Notes: a model not told the origin generated them from the letters alone. Shown: positions 51,822-59,867, counted from the first letter of the stretch. The stretch: 64,000 nucleotides of DNA from Bin87 sp965220105 (GCA_965220105.1 OZ244811.1:2108001-2172000), one strand, 5' to 3'. Numbers and translations: made by a program.

Positions 51822-52874
51822 ATGGTCGAATCACAGACCCCCATCCGTCTCACCGAGCTTTCGCACTGCGCGGGTTGAGCGGCCAAGCTTAGCCTTGAGG
51901 ACCTGGGTCAGGTCCTGAGTTACGTTCCCCTGCTCCGGCACCCCGATCTGCTGGTGGGCGCCGAGACGGGCGACGATGCCGCGGTGTATCGCATCAACGA
52001 CGAAACCGCGCTGATCGTTACGGTGGATTTCTTCCCGCCCATAACCGATGATGCCTACGAATTTGGGGCCATCGCCGCCGCCAACTCGCTCTCCGACGTG
52101 TACGCCATGGGCGGCAAACCCCTCATTGCGCTCAACATTGTGGGATTCCCGGCGGAACTGGACAAGGAGATTCTCGGTCACATTCTCCAGGGCGGTTACG
52201 CCAAGGCCGCTGAGGCCGAATGTCTGATCGTCGGCGGCCACACCGTTGACGACCCCGAACCGAAATACGGATTATCGGTAATAGGCGTCGTCGAACCCGG
52301 CAAACAGGTCAGCAACGCCAACGCTCAACCCGGCGATGTGCTCGTCCTGAGCAAACCCATCGGGACCGGCATCATCACCACCGCCGGCAAACAGGGGTCG
52401 GCAGACCCCGACGTAATGGCCGGCGCCGTGGCGACCATGGCGGCGCTGAATCGTCCCGCCGCCCAGGCGATGATGCGGGTGGGCGTCAACTCGGCCACCG
52501 ACGTTACCGGCTTCGGCCTCATGGGTCACTTGAAGAGCATGGTGCGCGGCAGCGGCGTCGCCGCCGAAATCAACCTGTCCTCAGTGCCCCTCCTGCCGGG
52601 CGTTCGCGAACTGCTGGACGCCGGCATCGCCCCTGGCGGCACCCACCGCAATGTCAGCAGCGTCGCTGACACCGTGACGTGGAGCGACAGTTTGACCGAG
52701 CAGGACAAACTCCTGATCTGCGATGCACAAACGTCGGGCGGATTGCTGATATCGATTCCGGCGGCGCGACAGCAGGACCTGGTCGATGCCCTGCTTGATG
52801 AGGGCGCCCAGTGCGCCGCCGTGGTGGGACGTATCACCGCCGGTCCCGCCGGCTCCATAACCTGCAACTCCTGA
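51822..52874 (+). CDS. selD: Selenide, water dikinase SelD containing selenocysteine (Sec19 at in-frame TGA)
   Basis: ATG 51822 opens a frame that runs to 52874 if TGA 51876-51878 is read as Sec, giving 350 residues. The N-terminus then reads LTELSHCAGUAAKLSLEDL, where SelD proteins have a conserved Cys or Sec followed by a Lys. GAETGDDAAVYRINDETALIVTVDFFPPITDD, IAAANSLSDVYAMGG, GGHTVDDPEPKYGLSVIG and ATDVTGFGLMGHL are the further AIRS-fold motifs. A SECIS hairpin follows the TGA. A start at 51954 would lose the active site, so it is rejected. SelD makes selenophosphate for Sec-tRNA. Confidence 0.93.
51898..51916 (+). promoter_or_regulatory. Bacterial SECIS hairpin for SelD Sec19
   Basis: AGGACCTG-GGT-CAGGTCCT forms a perfect 8-base stem with GGU in the apical loop, 19 bases after the TGA. 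Bacterial SECIS elements need a hairpin just after the UGA with G and U in the loop; both are present. Confidence 0.9.
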
Positions 52875-52924
52875 CCGCTTCGGCAGGTTTCCGGCCACAT
52901 TCCGCGACTTGAGAGAGCCTTACC

Positions 52925-53587
52925 ATGACTACATCCAACCCGAGCCAGCAGCAACCGGCGACCGGCCAGCCTGAATTCGGCCTGAAACGGCCCGACCAGG
53001 TCAAGACGGCCCCGTCGGCGGGTGAGCGGGTCCCACCGGGCCAGTTCGTCGCCAAAACCTTCCCGGTATTGACCTACGGGGAAACCCCGGAAATCGACCT
53101 CTCCACGTGGCGATTCCGCGTCTGGGGTCTGGTCGAACGAGAGTTGATCCTGGATTGGCAACAGTTCTGCGACCTGCCCTGGATATCGGTGGGCGCCGAT
53201 TTCCACTGCGTCACCCAATGGTCTGCCCTTGGTCAGACCTGGGGAGGCGTTGCGGTTTCGGCGCTGCTGGCCGACGCTGGAATCAAGCCGGAAGCCCAGC
53301 ACATCATGGCCCATTGCTTCGGCGACTACACCACCAACATACCGCTGGATCTGGCCCTGTCCGAGGGGTTGTTGGCTCACCGGCAGAACGGCGAGGAAAT
53401 TGGCAAGGACCACGGTTGGCCCCTGCGGCTGGTGATTCCCAGTCGTTACGGCTGGAAATCCGCAAAGTGGGTTAGCGGTATCGAGGTGATGGCAGAAGAT
53501 GCCCCCGGCTTCTGGGAACAACGGGGCTATAACAACAATGCCGACCCCTGGCTGGAGGAACGATTCTGGCCGGAACTGACCAAGTGA
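52925..53587 (+). CDS. Molybdopterin-dependent oxidoreductase (sulfite oxidase-like fold)
   Basis: The 220-residue protein has the Oxidored_molyb core: FRVWGLVERELILDWQQFCDLPW, then DFHCVTQWSALGQTWGGVAVSALL with the molybdenum-ligand Cys95 in HCVTQWS, and DHGWPLRLVIPSRYGWKSAKWVSGIEVM near residue 165. It is shorter than MsrP and sulfite oxidase, has no Tat signal or dimer domain, and belongs to the small cytoplasmic branch. The substrate is unknown. It starts 51 bases after selD. Confidence 0.88.
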   Translation: MTTSNPSQQQPATGQPEFGLKRPDQVKTAPSAGERVPPGQFVAKTFPVLTYGETPEIDLSTWRFRVWGLVERELILDWQQFCDLPWISVGADFHCVTQWSALGQTWGGVAVSALLADAGIKPEAQHIMAHCFGDYTTNIPLDLALSEGLLAHRQNGEEIGKDHGWPLRLVIPSRYGWKSAKWVSGIEVMAEDAPGFWEQRGYNNNADPWLEERFWPELTK

Positions 53588-53620
53588 CCCCCAAAGATGA
53601 CCCTGACGAACATTGAGCCA

Positions 53621-53652
53621 GAAAAAGGCCGCCGGCATTCACGCCCGCGGCC
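53621..53652 (-). terminator. Intrinsic terminator of the small zinc-ribbon gene
   Basis: On the minus strand GCCGC.GGC-gtgaat-GCC.GCGGC is followed by CTTTTTC. It sits between convergent genes, 28 bases after the zinc-ribbon stop. Confidence 0.65.
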
Positions 53653-53679
53653 CCATTCATGGCCGGGAAGTCGAAGCGG

Positions 53680-53883
53680 TTACGCGGCCTTCATCAGCCC
53701 TTCCTCGTGATCCGCCATCGGGACGGCAGTCTGCGGCTGGTCGACTATCTCGAAGGCGTCCGTGGGCGCATCCAGATCTCGTTGCAAACCACACTGGAGG
53801 CAACTGATATACATCCCATAGATGTCCCGTCGCAGTTCCAGATCGCCGCGGCATTTGGGGCAGGCGTTGAATTTGAGCTTCAT
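53680..53883 (-). CDS. Small zinc-ribbon protein
   Basis: The 67-residue protein MKLKFNACPKCRGDLELRR has the zinc ribbon CPKC-x(16)-CLQC at residues 9-32 and a tail without known motifs. ATG 53883 is chosen because AGGAGG lies five bases upstream; the longer frame to 53976 has no ribosome site. It may bind nucleic acid or ribosomes. It is divergent from hspR. Confidence 0.72.
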   Translation of the reverse strand: MKLKFNACPKCRGDLELRRDIYGMYISCLQCGLQRDLDAPTDAFEIVDQPQTAVPMADHEEGLMKAA

Positions 53884-54060
53884 GGTGGCCTCCTTATTGG
53901 ATTTCAGATTTTCCGGTATTCGAGGGATGCTCAAACGCCGGTTGGTCGTACCGGTTGCTGTGTACATATACGGCAAGGTCGGGATTTCGGATTCGTCGGC
54001 GCCACCGATTGACTGGTCTCACAAAAGTGCATCGGCGCTTCTGCGGTTCCGATAATAAGA

Positions 54061-54090
54061 CTTGATATGAAGCATGTCAAGTGGTATTAT
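54061..54090 (+). promoter_or_regulatory. Promoter with HAIR-like HspR operator
   Basis: CTTGATA-N7-TGTCAAG (54061-54081) fits the HAIR pattern CTTGAGT-N7-ACTCAAG bound by HspR. The -35 TTGATA (54062-54067) lies inside it, with TATTAT (54085-54090) as the -10 after exactly 17 bases. HspR binding would block the promoter. The rest of the gap 53884-54198 shows only the leader. Confidence 0.8.
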
Positions 54091-54198
54091 GCTGATTAAC
54101 CCAATATATTAAAAATTCACGGGACGAACCAGGGCATCCGCCACGTTTTACCCGTTATACCGGATCCCCATCGAGTCCCACCCAGGAGACACAGCGCC

Positions 54199-54726
54199 AT
54201 GCAACGGCGATCGTCCCGCAACCACAACTCCTCCCCACCGTCACCGGAAGCGTATCCTGTTCCGGCGTTCACCGCGCCCCAGGATTGGAACACCGATCCC
54301 GCTGCGTCGTTGACCGAAGCGCCAGGCAACAGCAGAAGGAACCAGCCCACGGCGCGCGGCCCTGCGGTAAATGCCGAAATGGAGGGGGTGTACATCATTT
54401 CCGTAGCCGCCCGGCTGCTTGAAATGCACCCCCAAACCCTCCGCAAGTACGAGCGTTTGGGCCTGATCCAACCGGTCCGCACGGTTGGCATGCTCCGACT
54501 ATACTCGCGAGATGACCTGCGTACGGTGATGCTCATTCGACACCTGATGGACAATCTCGGACTGAACCTGGCCGGCGTCGAGTTCGCCCTCAACCTGGTG
54601 AATAATCTCGACGTTTTTTCCCGACGTTTATCCCGTGCAACCGGTGACACGGACTTCGCTGCCCGCGTCCGCGAAGAAGTCGCCCTGCTCTGTCGCAGCC
54701 TCAGCCTCCCGTCTCCGGTACCATAA
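54199..54726 (+). CDS. hspR: MerR-family heat-shock repressor HspR
   Basis: After a loose N-terminal part of about 60 residues comes the MerR-type DNA-binding domain: VYIISVAARLLEMHPQTLRKYERLGLIQPVRTVGMLRLYSRDDLRTVMLIRHLMDNLGLNLAGVEFAL. The sequence MHPQTLRKYERLGLI is diagnostic of HspR. ATG 54199 has AGGAG ten bases upstream; a start at 54379 would give a shorter protein without ribosome site. It heads the grpE-dnaK operon and probably represses it, using DnaK as co-repressor. Confidence 0.9.
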   Translation: MQRRSSRNHNSSPPSPEAYPVPAFTAPQDWNTDPAASLTEAPGNSRRNQPTARGPAVNAEMEGVYIISVAARLLEMHPQTLRKYERLGLIQPVRTVGMLRLYSRDDLRTVMLIRHLMDNLGLNLAGVEFALNLVNNLDVFSRRLSRATGDTDFAARVREEVALLCRSLSLPSPVP

Positions 54727-54763
54727 CGACAATACGATGCATAATCCTGACCAGGAACCCCAA

Positions 54764-55405
54764 ATGACCAATGAACACGATAGTCCTTGCCGAAACGCCA
54801 ACCCGCCGGAAGACGCGAACCCTTCGGAAATGATGGGCGCTGCCGCCGACCCCGAAGCAGTCGAGGCCGCCGGCGCTGACCCGCCCCCAACCCCCGAAGC
54901 CCCGATGACGCCGGCGGCGGAAGCATCCATGCTGCGGGCCGCTCTGGCGGAGGCCAACGAGGAAATCGCGCGGCAGGCCGACGCCGTTCAGCGAGGTCAG
55001 GCCGACCTGGCAAATCTGCGTCGCCGCCACGACGAAGAGCGCGTCTCCATACGCGAACAGGCTAACAGTCGCCTCCTGGTGCAGCTGCTCCCTATCGTTG
55101 ACGAGTTGGACCTGGCGGTCAACCATTTGGGCAACGGCGGCGATGAACCGCCCCAAGAGGGTGTCAACCAATCCTGGACTGATGGCGTGCGACTAATTCA
55201 ACGCAAACTCGCGGCATTCCTGGAATCCCAGGGCGTTACCCGCATCGACTCATTGGGCGAACCCTTCAACCCGGAATTGCACGAAGCGGTCGGCATCGCT
55301 CAGGTGAGCGCTGCCGAATCCGGGTGTATCGTAGAAGTGCTGCGACAGGGTTATCGCCTGCACAACCGGGTTGTGCAGGCCGCCCAGGTCGTGGTGAATC
55401 AATAG
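54764..55405 (+). CDS. grpE: Nucleotide exchange factor GrpE
   Basis: The protein of about 213 residues has an acidic, Pro/Ala-rich N-terminus, a long helix (LRAALAEANEEIARQADAVQRGQADLANLRRRHDEE) and the GrpE core LLPIVDELDLAVNHL, GVRLIQRKLAAFLESQGVTRIDSLGEPFNPELHEAVGI and VLRQGYRLHNRVVQAAQVVV. ATG 54764 (AGGA eight bases before) is preferred over ATG 54737. It releases ADP from DnaK. It starts 37 bases after hspR. Confidence 0.95.
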   Translation: MTNEHDSPCRNANPPEDANPSEMMGAAADPEAVEAAGADPPPTPEAPMTPAAEASMLRAALAEANEEIARQADAVQRGQADLANLRRRHDEERVSIREQANSRLLVQLLPIVDELDLAVNHLGNGGDEPPQEGVNQSWTDGVRLIQRKLAAFLESQGVTRIDSLGEPFNPELHEAVGIAQVSAAESGCIVEVLRQGYRLHNRVVQAAQVVVNQ

Positions 55406-55464
55406 CAATTGGACCGGGCCCCGGCCCGCGCGTAGACTTAAAACCAAATTTAGGAGAATCAACA

Positions 55465-57363
55465 ATGGCAAAAATTCTTGGCATCGATCTCGGCACTACC
55501 AACTCGGTAGCTGCGGTTATTGAAGCTGGCGAAGCCGAGGTGGTGGAAAACGCCGAAGGCAACCGCATCACACCGTCGGTGGTGGCGGTAAACGCGCGCA
55601 GTGGCGAGCGGTACGTGGGACAGGTCGCCAAGCGCCAGGCGGTCACCAACCCGGAGAACACGATCTTCTCGGTGAAACGCCTGATGGGTCGCCGTTACGA
55701 CGAACCAGTAGTTCAGGATGCCGCCAAACGCCTGCCCTATAAAATCGTTGGCGGCGACAACGGCGACGCCCACGTGGAGATGTCGGGCCAGTCCTATGCT
55801 CCGCCCCAAATCTCCAGCATGGTCCTGCAGAAAATTCGGCAGGACGCTGAAGCCAAACTGGGTGAGACCATTACCCAGGCCGTGATCACGGTCCCGGCTT
55901 ATTTCAACGACTCCCAGCGCCAGGCCACCAAGGACGCCGGCACCATAGCCGGCCTGGACGTCCTGCGGATCATCAACGAACCCACCGCATCGTCCCTGGC
56001 CTATGGGATCGACAAGCAGCAGACCGATTCCACGATCGCCGTGTTTGACCTGGGCGGCGGCACCTTCGACATCACGATCCTGCAATTGGGCGACGGCGTA
56101 TTCGAGGTGTTGTCCACCAACGGCGACACCTTCCTCGGCGGGGACGACTTTGACGACGCCATTTTGAACTGGCTGGTCAACGAATTTCGCGCCGAAACCG
56201 GCATCGACCTCACCCAGGACCGCATGGCGTTGCAGCGACTGCGCGATGCCGCGGAAAGGGCCAAGATTGAGTTGTCCAGCACCCTGGAAACCGAAATCAA
56301 CCTGCCGTTTATCACTGCGGACGCCAGCGGCCCCCAGCACCTGGTCAAGCCGTTGAGTCGCTCCCGCCTGGAACAGTTGGTCGGCAACCTGATCGACCGC
56401 ACCGAGGGCCCCTGCCGCCAGGCAATTTCCGACGCCGGCGTGGCCTCCGGAAGCATCGACGACGTCATCCTGGTGGGCGGCATGACGCGCATGCCCTCGG
56501 TACAGTCCAAGGTCCAGCAGATTTTCGGTCGTGAACCTTCCCGCTCCGTCAACCCGGACGAGGCCGTTGCCCTGGGCGCCGCCATCCAGGCCGGAGTGCT
56601 CGGCGGCGAAGTCGGTGACATCGTCCTCTTGGACGTGACACCGTTGACCCTGGGCATCGAAACCCTGGGCGGCGTCACGACGGCGCTCATCCCGCGCAAC
56701 ACCACCATTCCTACCAAGAAAACAGAAACGTTCACCACCGCCTCCGATTCCCAACCCAGCGTCGACATTCACGTCCTGCAAGGTGAACGGCCCATGTCCG
56801 CTGACAACAAGACCATCGGTCGGTTCATGCTGGACGGGATTCTGCCCGCGCCCCGGGGGATGCCCCAGGTTGATGTTACCTTCGACATCGACTCCAACGG
56901 CATCCTCAGCGTATCCGCCCAGGACAAGGGAACCGGCAAAGAGCAGCGCATCGTCATCCAGACCAGCAGCGGCCTGTCCCAGGAGGACATCGACCGCATG
57001 ATGTCTGAGGCCCAGGCCAACGAGGAAGCCGACCGCCAGCGTCGGGCCGAAATTGAGACGCGGAACCAGGCCGATAGCCTGGCCTACTCGGCGGAACGGC
57101 TGCTCACCGAGCACGCCGAGACCCTGCCCGTCGATCTGAAAACCGAGGCTGACGGGAAGCTGGCGGCGCTCCGATCCGCCATCGAGACTAACAACCTGCC
57201 CCAGATGCAAACGGCAATGAACGAGCTCAACGACGTCCTGCAACGCGTGGGGCAGGCGGTGTACAGCCAGCCCGGCGCCGGGGGCCCGGGGGGCCCGGGC
57301 ACATCCGGCGACACCGGAGGCGATCCCGACGACACCATCGAGGGAGAGTTCCGCGAGGTATAG
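55465..57363 (+). CDS. dnaK: Chaperone DnaK
   Basis: The 632-residue Hsp70 has KILGIDLGTTNSVAAVIE at the start, VPAYFNDSQRQATKDAGTIAGLDVLRIINEPTASSLAYG, AVFDLGGGTFDITIL near residue 190, and VILVGGMTRMPSVQSKV near 335 in the ATPase domain. The substrate domain begins DVTPLTLGIETLGG. It ends in a Gly/Pro-rich tail with DDTIEGEFREV. AGGAG lies before the ATG. No dnaJ gene follows within the window, which is a departure from the usual hspR operon. Confidence 0.97.
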   Translation: MAKILGIDLGTTNSVAAVIEAGEAEVVENAEGNRITPSVVAVNARSGERYVGQVAKRQAVTNPENTIFSVKRLMGRRYDEPVVQDAAKRLPYKIVGGDNGDAHVEMSGQSYAPPQISSMVLQKIRQDAEAKLGETITQAVITVPAYFNDSQRQATKDAGTIAGLDVLRIINEPTASSLAYGIDKQQTDSTIAVFDLGGGTFDITILQLGDGVFEVLSTNGDTFLGGDDFDDAILNWLVNEFRAETGIDLTQDRMALQRLRDAAERAKIELSSTLETEINLPFITADASGPQHLVKPLSRSRLEQLVGNLIDRTEGPCRQAISDAGVASGSIDDVILVGGMTRMPSVQSKVQQIFGREPSRSVNPDEAVALGAAIQAGVLGGEVGDIVLLDVTPLTLGIETLGGVTTALIPRNTTIPTKKTETFTTASDSQPSVDIHVLQGERPMSADNKTIGRFMLDGILPAPRGMPQVDVTFDIDSNGILSVSAQDKGTGKEQRIVIQTSSGLSQEDIDRMMSEAQANEEADRQRRAEIETRNQADSLAYSAERLLTEHAETLPVDLKTEADGKLAALRSAIETNNLPQMQTAMNELNDVLQRVGQAVYSQPGAGGPGGPGTSGDTGGDPDDTIEGEFREV

Positions 57364-57395
57364 GCAACGTCGCCGCCCGCCAACTCAGGAGAGCC

Positions 57396-57431
57396 GGAAG
57401 CTGGCCGATCCAATGTGGTCGCCCAGCTTCC
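57396..57431 (+). terminator. Possible hairpin terminator after dnaK
   Basis: GGAAGCTGG (57396-57404) and CCAGCTTCC (57423-57431) can pair around an 18-base loop. There is no T tract, so a terminator role is doubtful. Confidence 0.35.
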
Positions 57432-57570
57432 CCGCAATCCGGTGGCAGACACCCAGCGTATGGAAAAGTAACACCGGGGGAGCGAACGGGCCGAAACCGC
57501 GCATTACTTTGGGCAATGCTGCACGAAATGTTGCCGCGGCGTAAAACCCTTGTAAACTATCGCCGCAACG

Positions 57571-57615
57571 ATGTTAATCGGTCGCAAAAGTGCTATAATG
57601 GCCTTGAGCTCAAGG
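57571..57615 (+). promoter_or_regulatory. Promoter and palindrome before the small acidic protein gene
   Basis: An extended -10 TGCTATAAT (57591-57599) lies 17 bases after a weak -35 (atgtta). At the expected start of transcription stands the perfect 14-base palindrome CCTTGAGCTCAAGG (57602-57615), whose CTTGAG halves resemble HspR half sites but without the 7-base spacer. Confidence 0.55.
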
Positions 57616-57659
57616 TCTGGTGCGGGCCAACGTCCCGCCGGATACAGGGGGGAATTGTA

Positions 57660-57992
57660 ATGAGCGCATCACAAAGAGAAGAGGCCGAAGTCGGCGGTTT
57701 GGAGACCGAAAACTCCGTAGCGAGCGCCGCGCCTATCGGAGTCGATGGGCAGGCTGGTCCCCAGGTGGAGGATTACGATCTGGAAGCGCTGACTCCGCTC
57801 CAGGCCCACTACCTGGAAACCCTGCGACAGCTGATCGCGGTAAAGAACGAGTACCAGACCGCTCCCGAATTCGAGGCATGGATGATGGATGCCATCAAGC
57901 GATCCATCTATTCCGCTCTGCGTGATTGCATTGAGGCCAATATCGGGGACATCGCCAAGGAACTGCTGAATCGGGAACATCAGGTCAACTAG
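57660..57992 (+). CDS. Small acidic protein, function unknown
   Basis: The 110-residue protein starts at ATG 57660 after a GGGGGGAA purine run. The first 45 residues are acidic and likely unfolded (SASQREEAEVGGLETENS). The rest is helical: LTPLQAHYLETLRQLIAVKNEYQTAPEFEAWMMDAIKRSIYSALRDCIEANIGDIAKELLNRE. I do not recognise a family. It has its own promoter and a hairpin after its stop, so it seems to be a single-gene unit, expressed well if the promoter is as strong as it looks. Confidence 0.65.
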   Translation: MSASQREEAEVGGLETENSVASAAPIGVDGQAGPQVEDYDLEALTPLQAHYLETLRQLIAVKNEYQTAPEFEAWMMDAIKRSIYSALRDCIEANIGDIAKELLNREHQVN

Positions 57993-58006
57993 CCCGGGGA
58001 ATAAAC

Positions 58007-58043
58007 GGGCCGGCGGGATACGGAGCACGGTACCCGCCGGCCC
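58007..58043 (+). terminator. GC-rich hairpin terminator after the small acidic gene
   Basis: GGGCCGGCGGG (58007-58017) and CCCGCCGGCCC (58033-58043) form a perfect 11-base stem, followed by TTCGTC. The stem is strong but the T tract is poor. Confidence 0.6.
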
Positions 58044-58122
58044 TTCGTCGCAGGTGTGCTTGATTCCGACTGGCCCTGGCCCCAGACCCTCCCACATTCT
58101 TGGGCGTCCGATCCCCCAGGGT

Positions 58123-58153
58123 TTGACAGCGGTTTTCGACGCTGTGCTATACT
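58123..58153 (+). promoter_or_regulatory. Promoter of the tRNA cluster
   Basis: TTGACA (58123-58128) and TATACT (58148-58153) are spaced by 19 bases, with TGTGC before the -10. It lies 17 bases before tRNA-Leu. Confidence 0.65.
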
Positions 58154-58169
58154 CCGATTGTTACCTGAC

Positions 58170-58256
58170 GCCGAGGTGGTGGAAATGGTAGACACGCGGT
58201 CTTGAGGGGGCCGTGGGCTTTCGCTCGTGTGGGTTCAAGTCCCGCCCTCGGCACCA
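58170..58256 (+). tRNA. tRNA-Leu (GAG)
   Basis: GCCGAGG pairs with CCTCGGC at the ends; the anticodon stem CGGTC/GGCCG encloses TTGAGGG, so the anticodon is GAG. A long variable arm (GGGCTTTCGCTC) and T loop GGTTCAAGTCC are present. CCA is encoded. Confidence 0.96.
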
Positions 58257-58323
58257 ACCCACTTATTGAATATGGCGGCAGACCGCATCTCAAACACTGC
58301 AACCCTCTAAAGTCCAGATACGG

Positions 58324-58399
58324 GGCGACGTAGCCAAGTGGTTAAGGCGGAGGTCTGCAAAACCTCTATTCGGCGGTTCGAATCCGCCCGTCGCCTCCA
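58324..58399 (+). tRNA. tRNA-Cys (GCA)
   Basis: GGCGACG pairs with CGTCGCC. The anticodon loop TCTGCAAA gives GCA, and the T arm is GGCGGTTCGAATCCGCC. CCA is encoded. It is 76 bases long. Confidence 0.96.
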
Positions 58400-58532
58400 T
58401 TTTCCCCAGCAAACAGTCTGACCGCACGACGATATCTGCTTGCGCCAGCGCCCACCAACGCCGGGTCTGCGTTATCACCGCCGCGCTGTGCCGTGATGCA
58501 AAACATCGTTGCGCGGTTTCGTTCTCACCAGT

Positions 58533-58620
58533 GCCGAGGTGGCGAAAGGGTAGACGCGGCGGACTTAAAATCCGCTACCTCCCTGGAGGTGTGTGGGTTC
58601 GATTCCCTCCCTCGGCACCA
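58533..58620 (+). tRNA. tRNA-Leu (TAA)
   Basis: GCCGAGG pairs with CCTCGGC. The anticodon loop CTTAAAA gives TAA; the variable arm is TACCTCCCTGGAGGTG and the T loop GGTTCGATTCC. CCA is encoded. Its 3' end is the nearest tRNA to the probable integrated element, so it is a candidate attachment site. Confidence 0.96.
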
Positions 58621-58868
58621 TATTTCCTGGTGACAGGAGTTTCAAGTAGGGATTCCTTACCGCCGGCGGCTCCCCTTGGGATTTCCCGCCTGCTGGTACC
58701 GCCATTCGAGCAAGTTTTTGGCGATTTCACACCGTATGGTACCCGATCTTACCAAATCGTACGCGACCTACGCATCGGCCTGAACGAGATCACTTCGAAC
58801 CTGTCTGAATCCTGCGGGTGGCCGCTGGTTGACTCCCTTCCTGGTATTGGGACAAACCGCGAACCGAT

Positions 58869-59270
58869 ATGCTAACCTACGGCGATGATTCCAAGCGCGA
58901 AGCTTTCCTGGCCGCTATCGAGCGAGCCCGAGGGGATGGCCTGTCCCCAGCCGAAATGGCCAGCATGATCACCGCCGCCGAACACGAAACACGCACCACC
59001 AATGGCGCCCGTCCTACCGAGTCGGACGATGTCATCTACGAGCCCGGCAACCTGCCCGAGGGCCTGATCGACCTGCCGAGCGCCAGCAAAAAGTACGGGA
59101 TTTCCGTGGTGACGCTCCGCAGCTGGGTGCAACGGGGCAAACTTCCACGCTTGGGCCGCCTTCGCGCTAGAGCCGCTGGTGGCGGTTACATCGTTACTGA
59201 CGAAGCCCAGATCCCGTATTGTCGAGATAATCCCCGAAAACGTGGTCCAAAAGGTTTCGCATCGCCTTGA
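58869..59270 (+). CDS. Helix-turn-helix DNA-binding protein of the integrated element
   Basis: The 133-residue protein has a helical N-terminus (SKREAFLAAIERARGDGLSPAEMASMITAAE) and a MerR/excisionase-like winged helix near residues 68-110: LIDLPSASKKYGISVVTLRSWVQRGKLPRL...GGGYIVTDEAQI. It probably controls the element, or acts as an excisionase-like factor. Its stop codon overlaps the -35 of the next promoter. The 248 bases between it and tRNA-Leu hold no other gene that I can support. Confidence 0.75.
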   Translation: MLTYGDDSKREAFLAAIERARGDGLSPAEMASMITAAEHETRTTNGARPTESDDVIYEPGNLPEGLIDLPSASKKYGISVVTLRSWVQRGKLPRLGRLRARAAGGGYIVTDEAQIPYCRDNPRKRGPKGFASP

Positions 59271-59326
59271 CAATTTCGCATCGCCTAGTCTAGTCTAGCC
59301 TCCAGCAAAACGCTGGAGGTTTTTTT
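59255..59326 (+). promoter_or_regulatory. Promoter, direct repeats and a terminator-like hairpin that covers a ribosome site
   Basis: TTTCGCATCGCCT occurs twice (59255 and 59274, 19 bases apart), around the -35 TTGACA (59267-59272); TAGTCT (59291-59296) is the likely -10. CCTCCAGC-aaaac-GCTGGAGG-TTTTTTT (59299-59326) is a perfect terminator, yet the ATG of the next gene follows directly, and the GGAGG in the 3' arm is the only ribosome site. So the hairpin could stop transcription or hide the ribosome site. Confidence 0.7.
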
Positions 59327-59821
59327 ATGGATTGCACAAAGTGCGGGGAGCCCATCGCGGGCGACCGCTACGAAAACGCCGTCGCGATCTCCGAACGGCG
59401 TGGCTGGCCGGCGCACGTGGATTACGTCCACTTCGAATGTGTCGACGATCCGGCCCACCTCCGTACTGACCAGTTTCAGAAGTGGGCTGCGCATGAGATC
59501 CAACAGATCAAGGGCGCGGCCAGCGCTCAGGTCCACAACCATAACGACCTGGTGGATGCGCTGGAGGAGCGCCACCCGGGTACCAGGGTCGCCTACGAGC
59601 AGATCCTGATAGGGGAAAATAGGAACGCCGTCGCAGGGCTGCACTCCCCACGACGGCTGACTCAAAAGAGCAAGAGGAGTCTAACACATGACCACTCAGA
59701 GCCACGTAGCGATCGACACGGACCACGAGGACGAACTCGTCGTCATCAAGGTGCTGTCGGAAATGACCCAGGAGGAACGGTGGGAGCTCACCGAGCTGGG
59801 GCGCGAGCGCCTACAGGATGA
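59327..59821 (+). CDS. Zinc-finger protein of the integrated element (C-terminus uncertain)
   Basis: The frame starts MDCTKCGEPIAGDRYENAVAISERRGWPAHVDYVHFEC, with a CxxC knuckle at residues 3-6 and HFEC near residue 36, a treble-clef-like site. A short helical part with an amphipathic run (DQFQKWAAHEIQQIKGA) follows. The last 45 residues overlap the next gene in another frame and have an odd composition, so the true C-terminus may have been changed by a frameshift near 59650-59690. No family is recognised. Confidence 0.5.
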   Translation: MDCTKCGEPIAGDRYENAVAISERRGWPAHVDYVHFECVDDPAHLRTDQFQKWAAHEIQQIKGAASAQVHNHNDLVDALEERHPGTRVAYEQILIGENRNAVAGLHSPRRLTQKSKRSLTHDHSEPRSDRHGPRGRTRRHQGAVGNDPGGTVGAHRAGARAPTG

Positions 59822-59867
59822 GAAGAGGAACTGCCGTAAACACCGGACGGTCATCGACGGCCGTTAA
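59688..59867 (+). CDS. Small charged protein of the integrated element
   Basis: The 59-residue protein starts MTTQSHVAIDTDHEDELVVI and continues EMTQEERWELTELGRERLQDEKRNCRKH, a charged helix. GAGGAG lies eight bases before the ATG, which is a strong ribosome site. Its start region is nearly the same as that of the gene at 59947. Function unknown. Confidence 0.6.
   Translation: MTTQSHVAIDTDHEDELVVIKVLSEMTQEERWELTELGRERLQDEKRNCRKHRTVIDGR

Noticed and set aside
51954..52874. SelD beginning at ATG 51954
   Set aside because: This start would drop the active-site Cys/Sec and Lys. The upstream frame with one TGA and a SECIS hairpin gives the complete enzyme.
57602..57615. A true HAIR operator
   Set aside because: The CTTGAG and CTCAAG halves abut instead of being spaced by seven bases or so, so I keep it only as a palindrome of unknown role.
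58531..58868. Open frame of 114 codons starting at the third tRNA
   Set aside because: It begins inside tRNA-Leu(UAA), has no ribosome site, and its text has no protein-like pattern; it is an artefact of the tRNA.
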